This document shows, in pieces, positions 16,464 to 23,922 of a DNA stretch of 64,000 nucleotides (its first letter is position 1; the number at the start of each line of letters is the position of its first letter). Under the pieces are notes generated by a model. That model searched no databases. It saw only the letters and a program-made list of their open reading frames with translations, and had not been told where the DNA came from. Source of the DNA: Leeuwenhoekiella palythoae. Lineage in GTDB: Bacteria; Bacteroidota; Bacteroidia; Flavobacteriales; Flavobacteriaceae. The stretch lies in assembly GCF_900130045.1 (NCBI RefSeq), contig NZ_FQXT01000005.1, positions 62,001-126,000 of the forward strand. Direction: 5' to 3'. Made by a program: the position numbers and the translations under genes.

Positions 16464-18887
16464 ATGCTCAAAAATACCTTAGTTCACGTAGTACTTCTTT
16501 TCACTTTCACGCTTTCAGCTCAACAAACACGGCGCGTGGTGACCTTAGAGGAAGATTGGAAATTTCATAAGGGAGAAGCCACTAATGCAGAAACTAGCGA
16601 TTTTGATGATGCACAGTGGCAAACAGTTTCAGTACCTCACGACTGGGCGATTTATGGCCCTTTTGACAAAGAGATTGACAAGCAAACCGTTGCCATTACT
16701 CAAAACGGAGAGACCATACCCACCGAAAAAACCGGGCGCACCGGAGCCTTACCTTTTACCGGTACAGGTTGGTACAGAAAGAATTTTAATATTGATGCAG
16801 CAGATCTTAACAAAAAGGTTCTTCTCCTTTTTGAAGGGGCTATGAGCGAACCTGAGGTGTATCTCAATGGTAAAAAAATTGGCGAATGGGCTTACGGCTA
16901 TGCCTACTTTTACTTTAATATCAGCGACGCACTTCTAGAAGGTCAAAATACGCTCGCTGTAAAACTTTCTAACGCCGAATTTTCATCGCGTTGGTATCCC
17001 GGTGCGGGCTTGTACAGACCTGTGAGCTTAATCATCAAAGACCCTGCAAGTATAGACCAATGGGGAACTACCATAACGACTCCGGTTGTTACTCAGGAAG
17101 TGGCTAAAGTCAATATAAAAACGAATTTTAGCAGTAAAAATCTTAGTCTAAAAACGACCATCTATGACGCTCAAAATCTAGTTGTAGCTCAGCAGCAAAC
17201 ACCGGTATCTTATGATCAGCAATTTGACCAGAATTTAAAAGTTGTGAAGCCCAGTTTATGGAGTCCTGAAAATCCATACCTCTATAAAGTCGTAACGCAG
17301 CTGTATTCTGGTGACGATCTTAAGGATGAAGTTGCTACAAAATTTGGTATTCGATCTATCAATTATTCCGCAGAAAACGGTTTTCAGCTCAATGGAGAAA
17401 CCCGCAAATTTAAAGGCGTTTGCTTGCATCACGATTTAGGACCTTTAGGCACTGCCGTCAACAAAGCGGCGCTGCGCAGGCAAATGCAAATTTTAAAAGA
17501 TTTGGGATGTAGCGCCATTCGCAGTGCGCATAATATGCCTTCATTTGAGCAACTGGAATTAGCAGATGAAATGGGTTTTTTATTTCTGGCGGAAAGCTTT
17601 GACGAATGGAAAAAACCTAAAGTAAAAAATGGCTACAATCGGTTTTTTGATGACTACGCCGAAAAAGATGTGGTAAATCTGGTGCGCGCTACGCGTAACC
17701 ATCCTTCTATCGTTATGTGGAGTACCGGTAACGAGGTGCCCGATCAATATGGAAGCGCCGGAGTAAAGCGTGCCTTATGGTTGCAAAATATTTTTCACCG
17801 TGAAGATCCTACACGCCCCGTTACTGTGGGTATGGATCAGGTAAAAGCTACAATGGAATCTGGTTTTGGCGCAATCCTGGATATTCCCGGCTTAAACTAC
17901 CGCGTTCATCTGTATGAAGAAGCTTATGAAAAGTTTCCGCAGGGTTTTATTTTGGGTTCAGAAACTGCTTCAACGGTGAGTTCGCGAGGCATTTACAAAT
18001 TCCCTGTTGAAAAAGCGAGTATGAAAGAATATCCTGATTTTCAGAGTTCGTCGTACGATCTTGAATATTGCAGCTGGTCAAATCTTCCGGAGACCGATTT
18101 TATGATGCAAGATGACAAACCTTGGGTGATTGGGGAGTTTGTATGGACCGGTTTTGACTATCTTGGTGAACCCACGCCTTATGACACCAGCTGGCCTTCT
18201 CGAAGTTCGTATTTTGGGATGATCGACCTTGCAGGAATCCCAAAAGACAGGTATTATCTCTACCGCAGCCGTTGGAATACAGAAGATGAAACGCTTCATA
18301 TGTTACCTCATTGGAATTGGGAAGGTCGCGAGGGCAAAAAAACTCCGGTTTTTGTGTACACCAGTTATGACCGCGCCGAGCTTTTTGTAAACGGAAAAAG
18401 CCAAGGAATTCGTATCAAAAATGATTCTACACCGCAAACACGGTATCGACTGATGTGGAATGATGTTATCTATGAACCCGGTACACTAAAAGTGGTCGCG
18501 CTTGATAAAAATGGCAAGCAAGCTGCTGAAAAAACGATCACAACTGCAGGAAAACCTCATCAAATTATTTTGGAAGCGGACCGAAAAACCATCACTGCAA
18601 ACGGAAAAGACCTTAGCTTTGTTACGGTTTCTGTGGTTGACAAAAACGGCAACCCCTGCCCCACTGCAACAAACGCATTGAAGTTTAAAGTTACCGGTAA
18701 AGGTAATTTTAAAGCGGTTTGTAACGGTGATCCTACTTCTTTAGCATCGTTTTATGAGCCTCAGATGAAACTTTTTAGCGGCAAACTCGTGGTTCTTGTA
18801 GAAAGCACTAAAAACCCCGGAAACCTTAATCTTGAAGTGTCAGGCAAACAGCTTAAAAAGGCAACTATCTCGATAACCACGCTTTGA
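16464..18887 (+). CDS. Glycoside hydrolase family 2 (beta-galactosidase-like)
   Basis: An 807-residue secreted enzyme. The signal peptide is residues 1-19 (FTFTLSAQ). Order of domains: jelly-roll sugar-binding domain (about 25-190, with VPHDWAIYGPF and GTGWYRKNF), immunoglobulin-like domain (190-300), TIM barrel (300-600), then two C-terminal beta domains, the first of DUF4982 type. The acid/base is Glu424 in WSTGNEVP and the nucleophile is Glu558 in GEFVWTGFDY. The RSAHNMPS loop is typical of the family. Substrate is probably a beta-galactoside, but GH2 also contains other activities. The GH28 neighbour points to pectin side chains. No SusC/SusD pair is nearby, so this is not a full polysaccharide utilisation locus. 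Confidence 0.88.
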   Translation: MLKNTLVHVVLLFTFTLSAQQTRRVVTLEEDWKFHKGEATNAETSDFDDAQWQTVSVPHDWAIYGPFDKEIDKQTVAITQNGETIPTEKTGRTGALPFTGTGWYRKNFNIDAADLNKKVLLLFEGAMSEPEVYLNGKKIGEWAYGYAYFYFNISDALLEGQNTLAVKLSNAEFSSRWYPGAGLYRPVSLIIKDPASIDQWGTTITTPVVTQEVAKVNIKTNFSSKNLSLKTTIYDAQNLVVAQQQTPVSYDQQFDQNLKVVKPSLWSPENPYLYKVVTQLYSGDDLKDEVATKFGIRSINYSAENGFQLNGETRKFKGVCLHHDLGPLGTAVNKAALRRQMQILKDLGCSAIRSAHNMPSFEQLELADEMGFLFLAESFDEWKKPKVKNGYNRFFDDYAEKDVVNLVRATRNHPSIVMWSTGNEVPDQYGSAGVKRALWLQNIFHREDPTRPVTVGMDQVKATMESGFGAILDIPGLNYRVHLYEEAYEKFPQGFILGSETASTVSSRGIYKFPVEKASMKEYPDFQSSSYDLEYCSWSNLPETDFMMQDDKPWVIGEFVWTGFDYLGEPTPYDTSWPSRSSYFGMIDLAGIPKDRYYLYRSRWNTEDETLHMLPHWNWEGREGKKTPVFVYTSYDRAELFVNGKSQGIRIKNDSTPQTRYRLMWNDVIYEPGTLKVVALDKNGKQAAEKTITTAGKPHQIILEADRKTITANGKDLSFVTVSVVDKNGNPCPTATNALKFKVTGKGNFKAVCNGDPTSLASFYEPQMKLFSGKLVVLVESTKNPGNLNLEVSGKQLKKATISITTL

Positions 18888-18944
18888 TGATTTTGCATAG
18901 TAAAGCTTCGTTTTGAATTTCGTAACTTTATAAAAAAGAAAAAG

Positions 18945-19406
18945 ATGATGCACGCTACCGCTCGATTTGACCTCGCTATTCAAAAATTATACAAAGCATT
19001 TCATAACAACACCCTCAATCCTGAATGTTGTAAAAGTTGTGCTGTAGGAAATATTCTGGATAATACAGACAGCTGGAAACACCTTACGGAAGGCCACGGA
19101 AGCAATAAACTTACCTATGTGGGTAAAGTGCATCAATCTTTAGGTAGAAGATTTGCGGGCTACTCCCCTCTTGAATTACTTCAGATCGAAGCAGCATTTT
19201 TAGAAGGTTGCGGGTATTCGCTTCCGCTTTCTAGACGTTCAGAAATTACTGTTGATCGCACTTCAAAAGAAGTGATGTTCAACGGAATGTGCCAAGCGGT
19301 AGCATTGCTCTGCAAACTGGACCAGATTCAAAATGTTATGGATTATTCTAAACTCTTTGAGTTTGAAAACAACCAACCGGTAAATGAGTTTTTGGCTTTG
19401 CCATAA
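18945..19406 (+). CDS. Conserved hypothetical Cys-containing protein
   Basis: A 153-residue soluble protein, mostly helical, with a Cys cluster ECCKSCAVG at residues 26-34 and further Cys in GCGY and GMCQAVALLC. Similar proteins occur in Flavobacteriaceae and, as I recall, are sometimes labelled Na+-NQR subunit F. I see no ferredoxin or FAD domain to support that name. The Cys pattern could bind a metal. ATG 18945 is followed directly by a second ATG at 18948; either could be used. Confidence 0.7.
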   Translation: MMHATARFDLAIQKLYKAFHNNTLNPECCKSCAVGNILDNTDSWKHLTEGHGSNKLTYVGKVHQSLGRRFAGYSPLELLQIEAAFLEGCGYSLPLSRRSEITVDRTSKEVMFNGMCQAVALLCKLDQIQNVMDYSKLFEFENNQPVNEFLALP

Positions 19407-19450
19407 CTTAATTATCCACGCTTATTTTACTGCATTCCGTGCAGAACATT

Positions 19451-19458
19451 TATCTTTG
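19451..19458 (+). promoter_or_regulatory. -7 promoter box for the thiamine salvage operon
   Basis: TATCTTTG matches TAnnTTTG just upstream of the TPP riboswitch. No strict TTG occurs at -33; TTTTAC is nearest. The start would lie near 19463, so the transcript begins about at the riboswitch P1 stem. Confidence 0.55.
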
Positions 19459-19464
19459 ATTTGG

Positions 19465-19540
19465 CTTTAGGGGTATTCTAGCAACTAGAATTGAGACAGT
19501 CCCTTTGAACCTGTTTGGTTGAGACCAGCGTAGGGAAAAG
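19465..19540 (+). ncRNA. TPP riboswitch (THI element)
   Basis: P1 can form from CTTT (19465-19468) and AAAG (19537-19540). The P3 hairpin is ATTCTAG-CAA-CTAGAAT. The conserved core reads TTGAGA, then CCCTTTGAACCTG, then ACCAGCGTAGGGAA (19524-19537), which are the thi-box sequences contacting the pyrimidine and diphosphate ends of TPP. It precedes thiM by 64 nt. A downstream hairpin ACTTCT/AGAAGT (19553-19569) without a T-run suggests translational rather than transcriptional control. Confidence 0.95.
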
Positions 19541-19604
19541 TATCTACATTGCACTTCTACTCTAGAAGTAACTCTATAGCCATTGAACTTTTTAAAATCA
19601 ATCT

Positions 19605-20399
19605 ATGAAAGAGTTACTTTTTAAGAATATTACCAGTGTTCGCGAGCAAGCTCCGTTGGTACAAAATATCACCAATTATGTTGTGATGAATAACACCGCA
19701 AACGCCTTACTTGCGGTAGGCGCTTCCCCTATAATGGCCCACGCACACCCAGAAATGCAAAGCATGCAAGCCATCTGCCAGGCTTTGGTGATTAATATTG
19801 GCACGCTTGATGAATACTGGGTAGAATCTATGATATTGGCGGTTGCAGCCGCAAATCAAAATAACAAACCGTGGATTTTAGATCCGGTGGGTGCCGGCGC
19901 TACTGCGTATCGTGATGAAGTACTTAGCGAATTACTGGCGTTAAAACCTACAGCGATTAGAGGCAATGCTTCAGAAATTTTGGCTTTAGCAAAACATAAT
20001 ACCACAGCCACAAAAGGAGTTGATAGTACTTCTTCTAGCCTGGAAGCCATTGAAGCTGCGCAATTTTTAAATAAAGAATACGGCGCTTTAGTCGTGATAT
20101 CAGGTGCTGTTGATATTGTAGTTTCTGAAGAAAGTGTTGATCAACTTAAAAACGGAGATGCGCTTATGACTAAAATCACCGGAATGGGGTGTTCTGCGAC
20201 GGCAATCCTTGCAGCGTTCATTGCTGTAATCCCTAATAAAAAAGAAGCCGCTCTTGCTGCTACTTCTTTAATGGCAGTCGCCGGGGAACTTGCCGCCAAG
20301 TCTTCACAAGGCCCGGGAAGTTTACAAATGCATCTTCTTGATAAATTGCATTCGATCACCAAAGAGGAGTATATAAACACCGTCAAAATTCTAGATTAA
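19605..20399 (+). CDS. thiM: Hydroxyethylthiazole kinase
   Basis: A 264-residue ribokinase-like enzyme that phosphorylates hydroxyethylthiazole for thiamine salvage. Key segments are VQNITNYVVMNNTANALLA (residues 18-36, substrate site), the NIGTLDEYW and DPVGAGATAYR loops, and the C-terminal catalytic motif ITGMGCSATAILAAF. Length and motifs are standard. It is the first gene under the TPP riboswitch; thiE begins 2 nt after its stop. Confidence 0.95.
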   Translation: MKELLFKNITSVREQAPLVQNITNYVVMNNTANALLAVGASPIMAHAHPEMQSMQAICQALVINIGTLDEYWVESMILAVAAANQNNKPWILDPVGAGATAYRDEVLSELLALKPTAIRGNASEILALAKHNTTATKGVDSTSSSLEAIEAAQFLNKEYGALVVISGAVDIVVSEESVDQLKNGDALMTKITGMGCSATAILAAFIAVIPNKKEAALAATSLMAVAGELAAKSSQGPGSLQMHLLDKLHSITKEEYINTVKILD

Positions 20400-20401
20400 G
20401 T

Positions 20402-21061
20402 ATGGCAAGTGCATTTCCATACCGTCTTTATTTAGTGATTTCTGAAGAAGCGTGCCAGGGCAGAAATTTTCTCGAAGTTGCAGAAGCCGCAGTTCAAGGT
20501 GGTGTTGATCTTATTCAGCTGCGCGAAAAAAACGATACTACCGAAGCCTTCTTAAAAAAAGCGCTGCAGTTGAAAGAAGTGTTGCAGCCGTATAACGTGC
20601 CGCTGATTATCAACGATAATCTTGAGGTGGCTCAAAAAAGCGCTGCAGCAGGTATTCACGTGGGGAATTCAGATATTGCTCCAACTAAAATAAGAACAGC
20701 TTGGGAATCTTGCAGGATTCTAGGCTATTCTATTGAATATCTAGAGCAGCTTTATAACGAGCAAACCTATACATCAGATTATTTAGGAATAAGTCCCGTT
20801 TTTGACACTGCAACCAAAACAGACACCATTACAACCTGGGGATTAGATGGCATTGAAAAAATCAGAGCGAGCACTCAAAAATCGCTTGTAGCCATTGGTC
20901 ATATGAAAGCTTCCAACGTCAAAAAAGTTATTGAAGCCGGAGCGGACTGTATTGCGGTAGTTTCAGCGATTTGCGCTGCCAAAAATCCAAAAAGCGCTGC
21001 AAAAGAATTACGCTTAGAGATTGAAAAAGGACTGAAATCACGCACAGTAAAACCAAATTAA
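20402..21061 (+). CDS. thiE: Thiamine-phosphate synthase
   Basis: A 219-residue TIM-barrel enzyme joining HMP-PP and thiazole phosphate. Visible are GGVDLIQLREKN (diphosphate/Mg site), PLIINDNLEVA and GIHVGNSDI. YLGISPVFDTATKTDT follows, and ADCIAVVSAI closes the phosphate loop. It has 2-nt gaps on both sides and shares the riboswitch-controlled transcript with thiM and thiD. Confidence 0.93.
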   Translation: MASAFPYRLYLVISEEACQGRNFLEVAEAAVQGGVDLIQLREKNDTTEAFLKKALQLKEVLQPYNVPLIINDNLEVAQKSAAAGIHVGNSDIAPTKIRTAWESCRILGYSIEYLEQLYNEQTYTSDYLGISPVFDTATKTDTITTWGLDGIEKIRASTQKSLVAIGHMKASNVKKVIEAGADCIAVVSAICAAKNPKSAAKELRLEIEKGLKSRTVKPN

Positions 21062-21063
21062 TT

Positions 21064-21897
21064 ATGAAGTACTATAAATATCCTACGGTTTTAAGCATTG
21101 CCGGATTTGACGGAAGCGGAGGTGCCGGCATTCAGGCTGATCTTAAAAGTATTTCGGCATTAGGTTGCTACGCTACCACAGTACTTACCGCGCTTCCGGT
21201 ACAGAATACTACGGGAGTTCAGTCTATTTTTAGTATTCCTACTTCGGTTGTAAAAGAGCAACTGGATTCTATTTTTGAAGATATTCCGCCTTGCGCTGTA
21301 AAGATAGGAATGGTTCACACGCCAGAATTGGTTGAAGTTATTGCTGCTAAACTCAATGAATATCCGGATATTCCAGTTGTTTTTGATCCGGTGATGGTCG
21401 CGACCAGCGGTCACAAACTTATTGAAGATGCGACCATAAAAAGTATTGTAACATCACTTTTCCCTCGTGCCGATGTGATCACGCCCAATATGGACGAAGC
21501 TGCTATTCTTGCTGATATGCCTGTTGAAAGCCTTGATGATATGCGGCTCGCCGGAACTAAAATCCTTAAACTGGGTTGCAAATCAGTGCTTCTAAAAGGT
21601 GGACATTTAAAGACTGATCTGCTGACCTCATTCTTTTTTGATCAGGATCAAAGCGTTCACGAATTTGAATTTGAAAAATTTGAAACGCAAAATATGCACG
21701 GCTCGGGATGTACACTTTCTTCGGCGATTGCTTCATATTTAGCTCAAAAACACAGCCTTTCACAAGCCGTGACCAAAGGTCAGGACTATGTGCATCAAGC
21801 TATTCATCACGCTAAAGACGTCAAAATAGGTCAAGGTAACGGGCCTCTCAATCATTTTTTCAATCCTCAAAAATTAATCAAATATGAGCTGGAGTAA
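21064..21897 (+). CDS. thiD: Hydroxymethylpyrimidine/phosphomethylpyrimidine kinase
   Basis: A 277-residue kinase carrying out both phosphorylations of HMP. Motifs: SIAGFDGSGGAGIQADLKS at residues 11-29, VKIGMVHTPE, VFDPVMVATSGHKL, DVITPNMDEAAIL, and the catalytic HGSGCTLSSAIAS. Its end overlaps tenA by 14 nt, indicating tight coupling. Confidence 0.95.
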   Translation: MKYYKYPTVLSIAGFDGSGGAGIQADLKSISALGCYATTVLTALPVQNTTGVQSIFSIPTSVVKEQLDSIFEDIPPCAVKIGMVHTPELVEVIAAKLNEYPDIPVVFDPVMVATSGHKLIEDATIKSIVTSLFPRADVITPNMDEAAILADMPVESLDDMRLAGTKILKLGCKSVLLKGGHLKTDLLTSFFFDQDQSVHEFEFEKFETQNMHGSGCTLSSAIASYLAQKHSLSQAVTKGQDYVHQAIHHAKDVKIGQGNGPLNHFFNPQKLIKYELE

Positions 21898-22537
21898 AGC
21901 GAGCTGGCAACGCATAGAAGGCATATATTCTGAAATTTTAAAGATGCCATTTATCACCCAATTAACTGATGGCACACTACCTTTAGAGCAGTTTCAATTT
22001 TACGTTTTACAAGATTCTAGTTATTTGGAAAACTTTGGCCGGGCGCTTGCTTTAATCGCTGCCCGAGCACACGACGTAGAAGACATCCTCACTTTTACGC
22101 GTTTTGCCGAAGGTGCTATTGTGGTAGAAAATGCACTACACGAATCGTTTTTTAAGGAGTTCCATATTGATAAGTCAGGGCCTGTAGGGCCTACCTCGCA
22201 TCATTATGCACACTTTTTAAAAAGTACCGCGGCCTTAGAGCAAGTAGAAGTTGCGATGGCAGCCGTGTTGCCTTGCTTTTGGATCTACAAAAAAGTAGGT
22301 GACGAGATCTACGAAAAACAAAAAGAGCACAATAATCCCTATCAAAAATGGATTGACACCTATGCCGGGGAAGAATTTAGTGTTCTTGTTGAGCAAGCTA
22401 TTGCAGCTTGCGACCGTGTTGCAGCTTCCTGCACAGCACAACAACAAGAGCGTATGCACCACGCGTTTTATACTGCCAGTCAGTTAGAATTTATGTTTTG
22501 GGATAGTGCTTCGGCTTTGCACAGCTGGCCGTTCTAG
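21884..22537 (+). CDS. tenA: Aminopyrimidine aminohydrolase/thiaminase II, TenA family
   Basis: A 217-residue all-helical enzyme that releases HMP from degraded thiamine (formylaminopyrimidine salvage). Diagnostic features are FQFYVLQDSSYLENFGRAL (residues 36-54), the probable catalytic Cys in AAVLPCFWIYKKVGDEI near residue 130, and the DTYAGEEF segment, with EFMFWDSA at the C-terminus. With thiM, thiE and thiD it forms a salvage operon. No thiC, thiG or thiH is in the window. Confidence 0.92.
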   Translation: MSWSKASWQRIEGIYSEILKMPFITQLTDGTLPLEQFQFYVLQDSSYLENFGRALALIAARAHDVEDILTFTRFAEGAIVVENALHESFFKEFHIDKSGPVGPTSHHYAHFLKSTAALEQVEVAMAAVLPCFWIYKKVGDEIYEKQKEHNNPYQKWIDTYAGEEFSVLVEQAIAACDRVAASCTAQQQERMHHAFYTASQLEFMFWDSASALHSWPF

Positions 22538-22791
22538 ACCGCTGATGTTAAATAAATATTAATTCAAATAAATTGTGTCACGTACGCTTAAAAGCATCGT
22601 CTTTTAGGTAGTGTTACAATTAACAGAATGATTTTCATTTATTTATTTGGATTAGCCGCCATCAGATTTGAAAATTAGATTTAGCGTTAATTATATATTT
22701 TGAAGCCCTGAGCCATACGTGCTCAGGGCTTTTCTTCTTAAACACTCTTAGTGTTCTGATAATTAGTAAATTAGATGCAAATCTATTTACT
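22538..22791. other. Intergenic region after tenA
   Basis: I see no gene in these 254 bases. The only clear element is a terminator at 22702-22737, which is 165 nt after the tenA stop. The AT-rich part before it may be an untranslated tail or hold an unrecognised small transcript. Confidence 0.4.
22702..22737 (+). terminator. Rho-independent terminator downstream of tenA
   Basis: AGCCCTGAGC pairs with GCTCAGGGCT around an 8-nt loop, followed by TTTCTTCTT. The U-tract is interrupted but the stem is strong. Confidence 0.75.
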
Positions 22792-23754
22792 ATGCCCAAC
22801 ATATCAGATACACCGCCCGAAGCTATTCAGCAAAACATCAATGCGCTAACCACAGATTTAGCAGCTAAGATTCCTTCAAAAAAGCTTGATCAGAATTTAC
22901 TCATCGCCACGTGGAATATTAGGCACTTTGGCAATTTAACACGTGAATGGTATAGCGGGGATGGCGACAGCCCTAAACGTGATTTACATAGTCTATTATG
23001 TATTGCAGAAATTCTTAAGCGTTTTGACATCATCGCTATTCAAGAAGTGAAGTCCAACTTACGTGCGTTGCGCGATACCTTAAAATATTTAGGCAATCAC
23101 TGGTCTCTCATACTTACAGATGTGACTGCCGGTGCACCCGGAAATGGAGAGCGTATTGCATATATTTTTGACACCCGCAGGGTACAATTATCAGGCTTGG
23201 CGTGCGAACTTGTTGTTCCTGAAGAGCAGTTAAATGCCATTGACGGTGATGCATTGCGCAAGCAGTTTGCACGTACTCCGTATGCGGTGAGTTTTAAAAG
23301 TAATCAGCATACCTTTATTCTCGTTACAGCGCATATCTTATACGGAAAGAACACTGCTGCGCGTATTCCTGAGCTCAAAGCGATTGCCGGATGGCTTGCA
23401 GATTGGACCTCAAATCTCAATGCCTATCACCAGGATATGATTGTTTTAGGTGACTTCAATATCAATGTTCGCGGTGATTTATTAGACCAATCCTTTTTGT
23501 CAGAAGGGCTTTACGTACCACCCCAACTTCAAGATCCATCAGTGACCCGCTCCATATTTAATGAAACAAAATATTATGATCAGCTGGCGTGGTTTCGTGA
23601 TGTCTCCACTAAAAAAGAATTGACGATGCAATTTATAAATGGGGGTAATTATGATTTTCTTCCCTTTGCACTCAGCAATAGAAACCTCAGCAAGCGTTCG
23701 CTTTCCTATATGATTTCTGATCATTATCCTTTATGGGCTGAATTCAAAATTTGA
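22792..23754 (+). CDS. Endonuclease/exonuclease/phosphatase family protein
   Basis: A 320-residue protein with the DNase I-like four-layer fold. Catalytic elements in order: LIATWNIRHFG (residues 37-47, Asn), IIAIQEVKSN (Mg-binding Glu near 85), RIAYIFDTRRV, VTAHILYG (His), LGDFNINVRGD (general-base Asp and Asn), and the C-terminal SDHYPLWAEF (Asp-His). All active-site residues are present. There is no signal peptide. The substrate cannot be told from sequence: DNA, RNA or phosphoester are all possible. Confidence 0.83.
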   Translation: MPNISDTPPEAIQQNINALTTDLAAKIPSKKLDQNLLIATWNIRHFGNLTREWYSGDGDSPKRDLHSLLCIAEILKRFDIIAIQEVKSNLRALRDTLKYLGNHWSLILTDVTAGAPGNGERIAYIFDTRRVQLSGLACELVVPEEQLNAIDGDALRKQFARTPYAVSFKSNQHTFILVTAHILYGKNTAARIPELKAIAGWLADWTSNLNAYHQDMIVLGDFNINVRGDLLDQSFLSEGLYVPPQLQDPSVTRSIFNETKYYDQLAWFRDVSTKKELTMQFINGGNYDFLPFALSNRNLSKRSLSYMISDHYPLWAEFKI

Positions 23755-23922
23755 AACCGTTACTTGTCTAGAGAATTACCAAGCCTGCACACAACCACTT
23801 TATTAACAGTCATTTAACTAAATTTTGTGAGTTTTCAGAAAACCTAAAGCGCTGATACATCCGTAAATATTGATGAATTACACTAATAATTTTTCAATTT
23901 TTCTAATCAAATTAAGCTATTT

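Noticed and set aside
14574-18887. Integrated genomic island at tRNA-Arg
   Set aside because: I saw no integrase, transposase or repeated tRNA 3' end nearby. It is kept only as a low-interest question.
18945-19406. Naming the Cys-cluster protein NqrF
   Set aside because: No ferredoxin 2Fe-2S, FAD or NADH domain is present; length is 153 residues versus about 400.
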